Positions 45,082-57,640 are shown, counted from the stretch's first letter. The stretch: DNA of 64,000 nt from Hortaea werneckii (GCA_037044905.1 JBAOKB010000105.1:248001-312000), one strand, 5' to 3'. Translations and numbers: made by a program. The notes: generated by a model not told the origin, from the letters alone.

Positions 45082-47360
45082 ATGACCTCAAAGAAACATG
45101 GGTTGATGCGCGTCTTCTGGCCTAGTGACGCGCATAAAGATGACATGTCTGGTATTTTGGTTGGCTGGAGAAACAGCGACCTGGACGTTTTGGTCGTGAG
45201 CGTCCTTCAGGGCGTAGAGGTAGGCAAGGTCAAGCTGCGCAAGTACAATTTCAGGGCTAACGGGACTGGAGGCACGTAATGTTGACCATGCACTGCGAGT
45301 CCAAACCTTGTTCAGGAGCAGCCCGCATCCTATAGACCACATTCTCGACCGCTGCGGCAAACATCCTTTACAGGTCCTTGGCACGCTCAATGCGCCTAGT
45401 ACGACGCTCCATTTCGAGCCCAAGTTCCTATCCCTCCGATACGGACGAAAGGACGCAGCACCACGAATTGACTGCCCAAATGACACAGGCTTTACCGTGC
45501 AGGTGGTCGTGTTTGACCGGCCTGATCCTAAACGCATGCAGTACCTATCCATGACGCCCATTTCCTTGGCTCTTGCCGATAATGGTGCGGCTTACGGTAG
45601 TGTGCCACCATTCAACACGTTTAACACCGACGAGGATGCCGAGAAAAGGCGGAAGCAGAAAATGATCGAGAAGTTGAAGCAGCACACCGTCGTGCGCCAT
45701 CCACGAACGCCAAAAGAGCTTGCCTTGCCAACTGTCATCAATCAGGTGAATTGCTCAGCAGAGCTCAATGACTTGATGCAAAGTAACATCGGCCTAGTAG
45801 GCGTTCGAACACGTCGTTCGCTAAGTGTGTCCGAACGCTTGGCTGAATCCGCCGCCCATCTCCGCAACTCCGTGGTGCAGTCGACCAAGTCTGCTTATCA
45901 GAAAAACATTTGGCCGATTCTCTCCGAAGTTTTCATCTTTCTCCTGATGGTACAGCGCATCATGGCCGAAGCCACCTTACAGCTGCTCGATTGGGCACCA
46001 TTCCCAAACGCTGCAGCCCTCAAGGACATATCCGCCACTGCCCAGCAAGTCGACATACGCCTACAACAATTCTGCTACTGGCCTGCTCAGTACCTGATGT
46101 TGCAAAAACGAAGGAGTGACTGGGAGAGTATCAGCTACTCGCATTCAGAGTACATTCGCTTTTACAACTCGCTGTGGCTTGTCGCGAATGACGTTATCAT
46201 CGGCATCGCGATAGGGTCGTACATCCTCGAAAATTCAGCGCACGTCGCTGCCTTCATTGACGATCTGGTTGATGATTACAGCATAACGGGACTGCAACGC
46301 ATGATCACTTGGCTTGAAAACAACCCCGCCGGCCTCAAGTTGAACAACGAACTGGCCAATTTTCTGGGAGATCTGTTCCTGTGGGTCATTGACTACTGGG
46401 ACAACAGCGTAGTCCAACTGCGCCCTTTGCTGCCGTACATCGTGCGCGCAATAGGCTGGAGCGCTTTCGCAGGCGCTAGCTTGCCAATCAGTCTAGTCTC
46501 AGACTGGGTTTCTGTCCTGACGTGCATATCTACAGTTTCTATATCGCATCGGCCCGGATTTATAACTGGCAGCTTACGATCATCACATCGCTTTTCCATC
46601 TTTTCCGGGGCAAGAAACGGAACCCCCTTCGCAATCGCGTCGACAGCTGTGACTACGACCTTGATCAGCTGCTCCTCGGCACAATCCTTTTCACTTTACT
46701 GTTCTTCCTTCTGCCGACGGTGGCTGTGTTCTATGCCACCTTTGCCGGAGCGCGCATGGGCATCATGGCGTTGAAGGCGGCTTTGGATATTTGGCTGGCA
46801 TGTTTGAACCATTTCCCGTTATTTGCTATTATGTTGAGGCTCAAAGATGCCAGGCGTTTACCGGGTGGAATACGATTTGAACTTCTTCTTGGACGAAAAG
46901 ATACCCTTTGTGCGAACGGCGTTTTGGGAGTGAGCGGATGGCAAGTAGCACCTACGAGTTACGTCAAGCTGAAGGTATGTCGCTGGCTTGTCATTTATCA
47001 ACAAGCGACTTATCACTGACATTGGTTATCAACCAGGGCGTACCTTTGCCGCTATCTCAGACTTTCAGTCAGTACTTTGAGCTCGGCCGTCGTCTGCGCA
47101 AGCACTACCTCAGCCCAAGTGTCTTCGTCTGCCTGCTTTCAGGGCAATTTGTTCCACCTATCCACCGAAAAAATCTGTACAGTTTGCAGTATAGCATGCT
47201 GCCGGTGCGCAGGGTGAGCATTGGAGAGCTATGGCAACTCCTCAAAGGAGAGCGACAGGTCGACAGCTTAGGCGCCACGAACGGACATGCGACAGGTCCT
47301 GGGCTTGGCGAAAAGAAAGGCAAGCACAGCAAGAGCAAAGGTTACTGGTGGAGTAAATAG
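45082..47360 (+). CDS. GPI1: GPI1, GPI N-acetylglucosaminyltransferase complex subunit, with one indel
   Basis: GPI1 (human PIG-Q) is a membrane subunit of the complex that adds GlcNAc to phosphatidylinositol, the first step of GPI-anchor synthesis on the ER. Exons are 45082-45219, 45272-46974 and 47037-47360; about 721 residues. The N-terminal part shows LMRVFWPSDAHKDDMSGILV and HPIDHILDRCGKHPLQVLGT. The membrane core has several long hydrophobic helices (SEVFIFLLMVQRIM, DVIIGIAIGSYIL) and the conserved HIYSFYIASARIYNWQLTII, SLFHLFRGKKRNPLRNRVDS, CDYDLDQLLLGTILFTLLFF and SGQFVPPIHRKNLYSLQYSM. One base is missing at about 46518-46522 (WVSVLT then VHIYSFY). Intron 1 ends in a purine-rich CTGGAG yet is required to keep ARNVDHALRVQTLF. 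ATG 45106 is an alternative start. Confidence 0.93.
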
Positions 47361-47708
47361 GCGAGAGATACTTACCAGGACGTTAATGTATTTTGTTTCA
47401 TAGCGTAATGCGTAATCGCATCAATGTCACAGCACCAGATACCTAAGGTAGGTATGGGGAAAGGTTGCATGTTGAAGAGAAGATTCTGCCGGGATCCGTC
47501 CTCAGGGACATGAGAAGAGTGGCAGGTGCGATTGATGCTGTCAACGTCACCTCCTTCCTTGAGTCTTTCCACCGCATATTCCGAATGTGGCGCTTGATTC
47601 AACATCACCACGTACGTTTGATAATTTCTTACCTGCCTCGCTCACACCCATTGAAATCATTTGGGCACCTGTATTGCGCTTGGTCGGAGCACACTCACGA
47701 GCGTTGCT
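47361..47708. other. short intergenic region
   Basis: Holds the GPI1 3' end and the promoter of the following gene. TACCTAAGGTAGGTAT lies at about 47440-47455. No gene is seen. Confidence 0.4.
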
Positions 47709-49737
47709 ATGGCCGACATCCAACAATGGCGCCGCAAGATTCAAACGTCACGGGCACGAACTCCCGCCGTGCAGGAGCTCAACGACGACACTGATGGCAT
47801 TGCCACCCCAGTGACGCCCAAACGAGGTTTGCGACCCAAAATATCGTCTTACTTCACCAAAGATCCAAGCACACTGCGGCAGTCAGAGCAGACGCACCGA
47901 CTTCACTCCTGGACGAGAAGACTTCGCCTTGTACATTGCCATCGTGGCCGGATGACGAAGCCTTTCCAAGCCCGGACGCAGAAGCTCTCGTTGACTCCAT
48001 CATGTGCAGGCTTATGGCTGAGCCATATGCGGCTCTCGAGCCTCGGTTCAATGGCGCACTTTTGCGACTTTTTGAAAGCCACAGGTGGATGAATGATGAG
48101 CGACTGAAACTCCAGGAACAGCTAGAGAACGAAATGAAGCGTGGGACACTTCTGTATCAGAGGCTGCAAGCTGCTCAGAAGCAATGGTCTGACGAGCGTC
48201 AGGACTTCAAAGCGAAGATAAAGCGCTTGGAGTTGCTCCTTGCGAAGGGCAAGCGTGGCGTTGCTGAGGTGACATTGGCCCGCGAAGATAGTGAGCTTCG
48301 CCGCAAGGAGAGTGTTAGGCGCAGCAGAGGCATAGATGATGGCCTGGAAACTATTTTTGAGTTCCTCGAGAAGACACGGCGCTGGGAAGACAAAGCGTAC
48401 GGTAGTCAGCGTGGTATGGACGCCGCCCACTTCCAGAGCGCTCAATGCTGACCTTTTGCAGCCGTCCTGCGTCCAAGGCAGCAATCTCCATCCCATGAGA
48501 TGAGAAGATTGTCAAAACAGCTTGTCGCAAAGAAATCATTTACAAATATTCATCCAGACTTGCCTTTCGGAACTCCTCCAGGCACGGTCGCTTCCACCCT
48601 TGCTCAAGCGATGAAATGGCCGGAAGATGGCGCACGGTCGATGGCAAAGGACAGCATGTCTGACGACACCATCTCAACTTTCAGCTGCGCCGGTGATCTG
48701 TTCGAGCACGAGAATGGCAATGTCAACATCATGAATGCAAATGCAGCAGGAACGGACACTGATGTCATTGCGGTCAAGCGAATAGCACATGTGCTTGCCC
48801 GGCGTCGCAACATTGATGCCAAAGATGTCATGCCAAAGCTCTTGACCTTGTTCGATGCGGCTCCGCCAACATCTGTCGAGGGCGAAGGCTTCGGAGGATC
48901 ACCAAGTAACGACGACCTCAACCGCCCGGACAGCCCTGTAATCAGCGACAGAATGTATGCTCCGATCCACAAGGAGCCGTCTTTGATGAGAAAAGCGTCA
49001 GGTCTCTTGAGCAAGCTACGGACACGGTTAGTACGGACATTACTGTGCCCGCCGACCGCAGCTTTTCCTTCGAGGCCGGCGATGATGCCGTTCCTGATAG
49101 GCCACTGTCGCTGACAGAGACATCGTCAAGAAGGGCTGAGGGCTCACAGTTAAGAGAAAGTGTCTCACTCTCTTCTTTGGCTGAAATAGTCGGGAGTATA
49201 GGAAAAGGTGAGCATACTGGATCGTCTGCGACACAGAGTCCGTCCATGTCAGTATCTAACTCGGAGCCACGCCGGGCTTCTCGAATCCCAACTCCAGTCT
49301 GCAGCCCACGATACCTAGGTAGACCACGCCAGCAGCATGCTCATTCCACTGCCAACTTTATTCCGGCAACTCGGCGCATCGAGAGCGACTCTATGAGCTC
49401 AGCCCGGGTGCCGCCATCAACCACTGACCGCTGCCTTGACTCGCCGCAATCAACTCAGGCCGGAGGTAGCACGTCCGGCGGCAGTAGCCCCGCGGTTTTT
49501 GAAAGAGACAAGCATGTCAACCAGGCTCTTGCGTTTCGTGACAATGCGTTCGCTGGTGCAGCTGTCAGACACGATGACACGGGCATTGCCCCGTGTCTGA
49601 CCCCCATGCAGCCTCGCAGTATACACTGCCTCCATCAATCTCTTGCTGGGCACAACTTATCAAAAGTCAGCCTGCACGAGACTAGCTGCGCTAATGACAC
49701 AGTTGTTGCCAAAGAGAACATCCACCCAATTGCTTGA
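47709..49737 (+). CDS. hypothetical Ser-rich coiled-coil protein, with two indels
   Basis: I do not recognise a domain family. Exons are 47709-48401 and 48462-49737; about 656 residues after repair. The N-terminus is basic (MADIQQWRRKIQTSRARTPA, then TPKRGLRPKISSYF). A helical block follows (EALVDSIMCRLMAEPYAAL, LLRLFESHRWMNDERLKLQE) and passes into a clear coiled coil, LEKTRRWEDKAYG being its end. The C-terminal two thirds are Ser/Thr/Pro-rich and disordered, ending in VVAKENIHPIA. Two bases are missing: at about 47862-47878 (KDPST then AAVRADAPTSLLDEK) and at about 49019-49031 (LLSKLRT then VSTDITVPADRSF). With both restored the length is a multiple of three, which supports a single gene. 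A cytoskeletal or septum-linked role would fit the architecture but is a guess. Confidence 0.65.
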
Positions 49738-52343
49738 TTGCACAGCCATGAGGGTTAAAGGAAGATGCGCTTTGCTCTCATACGTTTGCACAGGTAGGCG
49801 TATCCGAGACAACAAGCCGACCTGTCCCGGATGTGAATATGCCTTCGCGAATCGAGTGTAAAACGCAATTTCCACGGAAAGATATCATCAAGCCATTCGC
49901 CGAAAGCAACTAGAGGCATACATTAGCCTGTCCGAACCCCTGCATTGCAATCCTGTCTGCTTTGTCTTCAATGCTTTTAGTTTACGGATGCACAAATGAA
50001 ATCAGATTCAGGAGCAGTCGTATCATCTGATACTATAGACCGGGGCGAAAGGACTGTGCTGCACAGCGACATCACTAGAGATTGCTCATTAGCCTGCTCC
50101 AAAAGCTCCTCGGGCGAGGTCATCCGTTCCGCATCCTGAAACAGTCATCATCAAAGAGTTGCTTGAGTCGTGCAATGACGGTCGTCCACGAGGACACTGA
50201 GCTAGATGGGATCGAGCATTATCGGATGGTTGAACAACAACAAAGGCGTGTGTGAGCTTGTATGAGCTCATCTCCACAACGAAGGATCCCTATCACTTTT
50301 AGCCGCTGTTTCATCTTGCCCTGTAAGAAGCACCGTGATGGGCCAGGCCGTCGCCAGCGCAATCGACCTAGCGTACCGCCACAGGCCGGAGATCCGTCGT
50401 GGCGCTTGCGTGTTCGCGCCCAGAGTCCTTGCGGCCCGGAACACTCCTGCCCCTGCTGGCATGTGGACAGCAATGCGTTATGACGTACTTTGTGGCTGAT
50501 CCTGGCAATCCCGCTGTTTTGGACAGCTCACAACACTGTGCCTAGGAAGTATATCTTTCATTCTGAGGTGAAGTGATAAGGAGCGTGGTAGTGTCTGAGA
50601 AGGCTAGATCAAGGTCATCTCAAAGTGTTGGAGTGTGGCTGCGGCGCCGCGTAAGACGAGTGTGGTTTGTATGCGCATTGAGTTCATACCTCCTAGTTGG
50701 TGCAATGTCGACCATATACATGCAGTACAGCAGTAGAGACGAAGGGGAGCCATCCGTGCAATGATAGCGATCGCACGTGCATAGCCTTAGCATTAGCAAC
50801 CTCACACGTTGCCGGCTTCGATGCCGACAGCCACACTTCCGAATGGGCCACAAAGCGCACTGTTCGCCACTGACCGCTCTTTGAGGCAACAAATCCAACT
50901 GACAAGAAACGTTTTGATATCGTCCACCGTATGGAAAGGTTCAAGAAAGGGGCTGTGAGCATGCTTAGGAAGATAGCGCTCACGATTCTCTCGCGCTGCG
51001 AGGAACATACGGGAAAAAGCCAGAGCCAACAATCCATCAAGGGCCGCAAGGACAGTACAGTAAAATGACTTTGTCAAGATGGTGCGACAAAACGTTCGAG
51101 TGGGTGACGGGGAACAACTACATTTGCATTCCACCGACCATTTCATGGGTACATAGCGACGGCTGTAAGAGCTCTATCCAGATGCATGACCGCTTGTGTC
51201 ATACAATTTGGGGTTATCGGATGTTTGCATTCATCGCAGGCCCAGGATCAACGTCTTTTGCTGCTGAGAGAGGGCAACAAACGAACAACACCATCTATAC
51301 AACGCGGACAAACCGACCGTACAGATAAAGTAGAGGCCAATGCGCAGAGTCCCGCTCGGACAAAGTAGAGAAATTTCGAACGGATCTTTCTCTCGATCGA
51401 GGACGGTGCTGAAATGAGATGCGGGACGCCGTGTGCTCTCGCGGCAATCATTGGACCGCCTTCCCAGGCGTCTTAGCCGTTGAGTTATCGTCATCGGTCA
51501 TCGGTAAAACGGGGAAATCCGATTGTGATTCTGCCGACTCTCGGCGTTGTCGTCTTCTTCGGAGTGAGCGTTGACTGCGTTGTGGTTCACGACTGATCTT
51601 CTCCTGAGAAAGAGAGGGGGTATGACATTGCCGGCAGCTGCAAACTCTCGGGGTCCCGTTCTTCTCCGCGACGGAGGTACCGCCGTGACACGCAAGTTGA
51701 GCCACATCGCCACGCAGGGATGCGGCAGGGATAGGCGCCTAGTGGGTTACGCTGGGCGGGCAGGCATGGCGCCACCGACGAAGGCCTCGGCATCGCTTCA
51801 GGCGCAATGGAAGCACTAGCGGACGCCCCCTCTCTCGTCAAGTGGCACAGCTCTCTCCACCTGCTTGCCGATCGTGGCTGTGCAGCTCATGTGGCGCAAC
51901 CCCAGTGGTGCCTCCTCCAACATGGGCGAACATGGGCGAACATGGGTCGCATGGGTCGACGGCTTGCGGTCTCGAATGGCGATGATGAAGACTCAGATTC
52001 TGCGACGACCCGTGTGGCCGCACGGCATGTTGCAGATCGCGAAATTTTGACGGTCTGACGTGGAGCGGCTCCGCTAGCTACTAGGTACATAGTATTCCAT
52101 CCACATCCACAAGCGAACGCTGTCTGTGGCCGAACCGTCGCCATCGCCAGGATCCCTGCACCTGCGCCGGGAAGTTTATTGGGGTGGGTATCTCCCAGAA
52201 ATTCATCTGTGGCTGATCTCCTCACGTTTCGCTCGCACCGTACGCGCTACTACTTGACCACACCTCATCGTCGTCTGCTCCCCTCATGTCCTTGTCGAGA
52301 CCTTGAACGCTTCAGAACACCTTGTGCCAGCTGGCTGCGCGAT
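49738..52343. other. long upstream region of the CP2/grainyhead gene
   Basis: In 2.6 kb I see no supportable gene: open frames stay below about 120 codons and overlap on both strands. A short imperfect tandem repeat (GAACATGGGC units, then TCGCATGGGTCG) lies at 51918-51960. CTAGGTAC is at 52081-52088. The 3' part (about 52200-52343) is pyrimidine-rich and is probably the 5' leader of the downstream gene. Confidence 0.45.
51918..51960. repeat. short imperfect tandem repeat
   Basis: Units of ten bases, AACATGGGCG, occur twice in full, followed by AACATGGGTCGCATGGGTCG. This is a small local duplication in the spacer before the CP2-type gene, of no evident function. Confidence 0.55.
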
Positions 52344-55026
52344 ATGTTTCGAAACAGGTGAGTGCGAATCCATCTGCGCCCGCGTCTCTCTGAGCTTGAA
52401 GACGCGCCTCCACTGCCACAGCCAGGTCGGGGGTCTGCGCAGCTTACCTAGGTACTTTCGTCGGGGTGGAGAACAGCGGCTGATGTGAGGACAAACATGC
52501 AGGCAGTCGCAGAAACCCAGCGACGAGCTCTACCAAAACTTCAAAGCGAACTTCCCCCAGCTTCGTCAACCTAGCGTCAGTGAGAGCACGTCTGCTGCTG
52601 TCGCGCCGCCTGTCGCAGATGCATTGGACTTGCCATTAGAGAGCAGGTATGCGGCCCCCTCTGCGATCAATCTTCCGCCAACCATTGCGAACCGATCTTT
52701 ATAATGCAATATCGAGACCCACGTTTTTACTGACCCGTCGTACAGTGCTGTAGAAGCTCTACATCCAGACATGAAGGACATCGACCCAACTCCCCGTGGC
52801 TCTAACGAACCTTGGAATTTCGCTTCATCCGGGCTGACCCCATCAGTAATGGATCCAAACAGTCACAGCTTCCAAATGTTTGCCAACCAGATGCCTGGCT
52901 ACTACACGCCTACCCCTGGAGGTACCAACACACTCTATCATCCGCAGGCCGGAGATCTACACACGCCGTTTGGCATGGGCACGCCGCTTTCGATGCCAAC
53001 TTCCGAAGGCGCCATGCATGCTGGCCAACAGGTTTCGGCCTTTCAGGCCTTCCAACCGCAGCTACCTCAGCATATGCCCGCGCCCTCGTTTCATAATGTC
53101 AACCCTTTTCAGATGCACCAGCCGCAAGGCTTCCCGCCTCACCACTTCACACAACAGCCTCCTTACGAGCCCATGCACCACACCGTAGGCGAGTCACCCA
53201 TCAACGACATTGGGATGGACGTCAGCATGCATCACCCTCCGCCAGAGGTTGCATTTCCTCCCCCAGCTGGTATACAACCTGGTGTCCCGCCGCCCGCTTT
53301 GCATCCCCATGGCGATAAGTACGAAACTCCTGATCGATCCTATACAATACGCAATTGGCTAATGACGTTTTAGATTTCGATACCACGCGACATTGAATGC
53401 TCCTACTGCGATGATCAAGCATTCGGACGAGATACCGATAACCTATCTCAACAAAGGGCAGGCGTACACCCTCAACGTCGCCGATACGCGTATCCCGCAT
53501 GCCAGTGGTCCGCTTCGCTACCGAACATTCATTCGTGTATCTTTCGAAGACTCGCAGCAACGAGCGAAGCCTGCCGCGTGTTGGCAATTGTGGAAAGAGG
53601 GTCGGGGCACCAACGAAGCTCACCATCGGGGTGGTCGCCTTCAAGCTGTGGAGTACGTGGAATCCGGCCAATTGGGCAACACCGAGGATCCTAGCAAGCC
53701 CAAGATCGAGCTGGAGAGCGCTTCCTTTGATGGCTTTTGCGTGCTCTGGAGCCCTCCGGCGGGTGCATCGGAGTGTCCGATCTCAGTCCGGTTCAACTTT
53801 CTTTCCACGGACTTCAGCCATTCTAAAGGCGTGAAGGGCATTCCCGTTCGCTTGTGTGCGAAGACCGAGATGGTGTCAGGCCATCCCATGTCTATGGCTG
53901 ATCCAGCGGCGTCGGAGGTATGCTACTGTAAGGTCAAGCTATTCCGAGACCATGGCGCTGAGCGCAAGCTTTCCAATGATGTTGCGCATGTCAAAAAGAC
54001 CATCGACAAGCTCAACCAGCAGATTGCACAGATCGAGTCTGGCATGAAGGACTTTGGCAAGCGCAAGCGTGGTTCGATCGCGAAACCTAGTGGAGAAGAT
54101 CGACCTGGAAAGGTTGCAAAGCACAGGCGCACTTGGTCGTTGACATCTGTTACCTCGAACGGCGGCAGAGGCAGCGCAGAAGAGGACCTTCACATCAAGC
54201 TGATGACACTCCAAGACATGTTCACCTCGACGAGGCCCGCTAGTATCCTTTACCTGAGAGGTGACGAGGCAGATGATATGGACTGCACCCCGTGAAGCTC
54301 TCCAATGAGCCAATCTCACTCGTGCGAACCAACACGACTGATTCCTCTGCCTGGGAGAAGCAAAGCGCACGCAGCGGATCGTCTTCTTCTCACTCATCAC
54401 CAACCCCCAGCAATAAATCGCCGGTGTTCAGTCGCCGCGATTCGACCATGCAACAACCTACCCCATTCGGCGGACCCTCGCGCGAGAACTCCGACGAATG
54501 GAAGGGCCAATCGCAAAATTCCAGCACCAATATTGCTTCCGCCAATCCACAGCATCTTGCCAGCCCACCCGACAACCAGGCCATCAAGGTACAGACAGGC
54601 TCGCCCTCGACTGGTTGCATAGAGGCCGTCGGCATTGACGCCACTTATCGGCCGCCGCCTGAGCGCCCTGTCAAGCCGATAGCCTGCTTCTACGTCAGAC
54701 CTTCCGTTGCCGGGCGTGCTCCCGCGGATCATTACTACCGAGCTATGTATCTGACGCAGCGCACGGTAAATGATTTCATTCGCGCGCTGTCTAAGAAGTG
54801 CGACCTGGATGGAAAGGACATCTCGCGAGCTATCCGTGTCACACCTCAAGGCCTGACAGTCATCTTTGATGATGAATGTGTTCAGGAGCTCCCGGAAGGT
54901 CAGGACATGACGGCCGAGATCTCCGAAATCCACAATGACACCCCCATGGACGGATCTGCAACCCAGTGCAACAGAGACGTTGCCAAGGGCGAACCCACCA
55001 GCTACGAACTCAAGCTTCTCTTCTAG
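52344..55026 (+). CDS. grainyhead/CP2-family transcription factor (CSP-2 type), with one indel
   Basis: This is a nuclear DNA-binding factor. In Neurospora the homologue csp-2 is needed to free conidia by remodelling the wall; the same role here is inference. Exons are 52344-52357, 52503-52646, 52746-53318 and 53374-55026; about 794 residues. Exon 1 encodes only MFRN plus two bases, and continues into RQSQKPSDELYQNFKANFPQ. The N-terminal 240 residues are Pro/Gln/His-rich. The CP2 DNA-binding domain starts at the fourth exon (FRYHATLNAPTAMIKHSDEI, then PITYLNKGQAYTLNVAD, RVSFEDSQQRAKPAACWQLW, DGFCVLWSPPAG, CAKTE, CYCKVKLFRDHGAERKLSND). The Lys/Arg-rich region and a C-terminal ubiquitin-like/dimerisation region follow (IACFYVRPSVAGRAPADHYY onward). 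One C is missing at 54281-54285 (DMD then LHPVKLSNEPISL). Confidence 0.9.
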
Positions 55027-56778
55027 ACCAGCGCAGGCGCTTTCACATCATTCCCGCCAGATTTGCTCATTCAATAATATCATTAACGACTTGGACGAAA
55101 TCGCACGCAGCGTACTCCTGGATTTGCACATATGGCTTTTACTAGAATATCAGGCCTTGACAGCGGGCAATGACATGATAGCACACCTTCGATATTGGGC
55201 TTTGTTTGGAAATAAGATACCCACTTGGCGATTAGGGACGGTTGCTTGCTTTCTTTACTTATGGATTTGCGTAGCGATATTATCCTAATGGGCAGATACA
55301 AAGGCTGCCATACAAAATAATGTTATTCCTGTCTTGACTTTACAACCATGCCGCAATTCTTCAGCATTATATCATCATTCGCGTATCAAACTGGTCATTC
55401 AACATAGGTGCTAGCGACAAGACTAGATGACCTTTGTGCACTAATTTTTGCGTGTCACGTTTGAACAGTCCATGGACATGTAGCCTGTGACATACTACGG
55501 TAAGACGCTTTCGGTGCAATAATGATGGAAGCAAGCCTGAACTTCGCCGGATCAGCACCGCCGTAAGCAGAGAGATCGTGTGTGGCTGGAGATGTCCTAC
55601 ACGAATGTGGAGGTTTAAAGTTGGACATCTTCATCATCTTAAACAATAAATTTGCCGATACTAATGCCGCTGGCTACCTGGATGAGGGGTGTGGTGGGTT
55701 GCAACCTAATCATTGCACCGCCACAGGATGTCTTTCGATCATGGGATTATTAGCTTCAAAGTTTGCATCCATTGACTTCGCCAAACGCGTTGTAGCCGAG
55801 ACGAGTTTGTCGTTACTGCTTGTGTCCTCGCGGGTAATTGGCATTGAGTTCATGACAAATGGATGTCAGAATCATCGGTTCAACATCCTACTCGTCCCTG
55901 TCGAAGGGGATATCACGTTATAGCATACAAGCTTTGTTGACATACGGAGACTTCCAAATCCGCGCAATTGCGTGGGACCGTTTTGGGTACAGTTCCGTGC
56001 AAAACGACAATGCGGAGATCGTCGACTTTTGATCTGCATTTGAGACCCATGGATCAACTACTTGATTATGGCAACCAGAATGTTGATCATTCGCAAGCGA
56101 CAGTGGTTGGTCGGACCGAATGGGCATCTTCGAGTCATCCACCTCATCGGGCTTCGCGAATATTGTGGATAGCTCTAATAGCTGAAGACTATCATTAATG
56201 CCGTAAAACCGTTGGACTTGGGCCAGGAGAATTATTATTGGGGATCTAGGGGACACCGAGACCTAGGAGACACCGAAACCGCTCTGAATCGTTAAGACAA
56301 CCGCTTCGGCGTCAAGACGGTGGATTCTGCTTGAGATCAAGACGGACACAACTGTTGAAGCTCTACACACACACCGTCCTTGAATATCCTCCACAAACGA
56401 GTACGAAAAAGAGAATGGGGTGGGGAAACCTTACCTGACGACTCAAATTCATTTCTGAAACACTATTGCGGTCTTTATAGCTACGCGTGATGCGATTCTT
56501 GGAATATTTGGGGTGCTGCTTTTGCTGTGTCCTACAGGTATGTCTGCACTATGTCACGTGCGTAAAAAGCCAGCGCCGCAAATTTCGTTAACCCGAATAT
56601 CGCATTTGTATCTCTGTGTGGAGCGGGGAACGAGCAACAAGCGCGCGGAAGAGCAGGGTGAAAGGAACCATCGCGGCAAGCAAAAGACATCGGGAACAAA
56701 ATAATATTCAGGGGGTATCTCAATACTATGCTTTCCAAACCAACATCATTCGAACTCCTCACTGAGCGCTGTACATCA
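55027..56778. other. convergent spacer between CP2-type and VPS71 genes
   Basis: In 1.75 kb no supportable gene is seen. A short direct repeat of the form GGRGACACCGARACC occurs twice at about 56249-56280. AT-rich segments occur at 55180-55390. Both flanking genes end here. Confidence 0.4.
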
Positions 56779-57640
56779 TCAAGCACCCAGCTTGAGGCAC
56801 TTGAACTGATCGTGGTCATCTTTGCATGCGACACTGCAGACCATCGAGCCGCATTTCATACACCGCACGCGACCCCAGTATCCGCAGGTCTCGCAAAACT
56901 GACGTGGCGGCGGCGCGTCTAGAGGCGGTGGCGCTGACCGTGCTTCGTTATAGGTGAGCGGAGGCGCATTGAGCAGCGCCTCAAGTTCCGCCTCCACCGA
57001 AAGACCTGTGGCGTCGTCTATAAGCTCCTCATCTGCGCTGACTTTTCGTGCTGCTGACCGTGACGAAGCTGCAACAGCGGCCTGCGGCTCAGGAGGATTT
57101 GCCTGGGGTTTTGGGGCAGGGCTCTCGCTGTGCGTACTGCTCTCGCGCACTTTCCTTCTAGCGTACGGAGTCTTGCTTGCGCGTTGTGTGCTTGGAGCGG
57201 GAGCATCCGTGTCTCCATCTCGTCGTCCCTTTCGAGCTATCTCGGCCTCTTCATCGTCCAGATGATGCGCAAATGTCTTCCCGCTTGCCAATATCTTCTT
57301 TGTGTTTGTAGTCTTTCCAGACCTCGCTGACAGCTCCACTGCCTCCGCCTTCTCTCTTCGGTATCGGCACGTCTTTGGCATCCTTTGAGTTGTCGCTGTT
57401 CAGGGCATTTATTCGGCGCTCCACCTCACGCTGAAACTTTGCAGTCAGCGCCTCCTTCTGCTGCTCGGTCTGACCTAGAGATGTCCGCTGTCGTTTGCGG
57501 TTGGTGGTGCCCCAGTCTTTTGACGGATCACCATTCGCACCGGACACTGCCACCCAAGCAAAACCTGGCGCTTGTCTGGATTGCGTTGTCGGCAGCTCTT
57601 CTATATGAGGCGTGCGAAAACGCAACGAAGCTGATGCCAT
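56779..57640 (-). CDS. VPS71: HIT-type zinc-finger protein VPS71/ZNHIT1 (SWR1 complex), with one indel
   Basis: VPS71 (Swc6) is a subunit of the SWR1 remodeller that deposits histone H2A.Z. About 286 residues without introns. The C-terminus is a complete HIT finger: FCETCGYWGRVRCMKCGSMV then CSVACKDDHDQFKC, with seven Cys and one His in the usual spacing. Before it lie TNTKKILASGKTFAHHLDDE, a family-conserved segment, and at the N-terminus a helix QQKEALTAKFQREVERRINA. The two halves are in different frames: one surplus base at about 57343-57348 (minus-strand GGAGGCAG, expected GGAGCAG) separates KDVPIPKREGG from AVELSARSGKTTNTKK. ATG 57640 is used because the upstream extension lacks an ATG. 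It is divergent from the thioesterase gene, with 433 bp between start codons. Confidence 0.88.
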
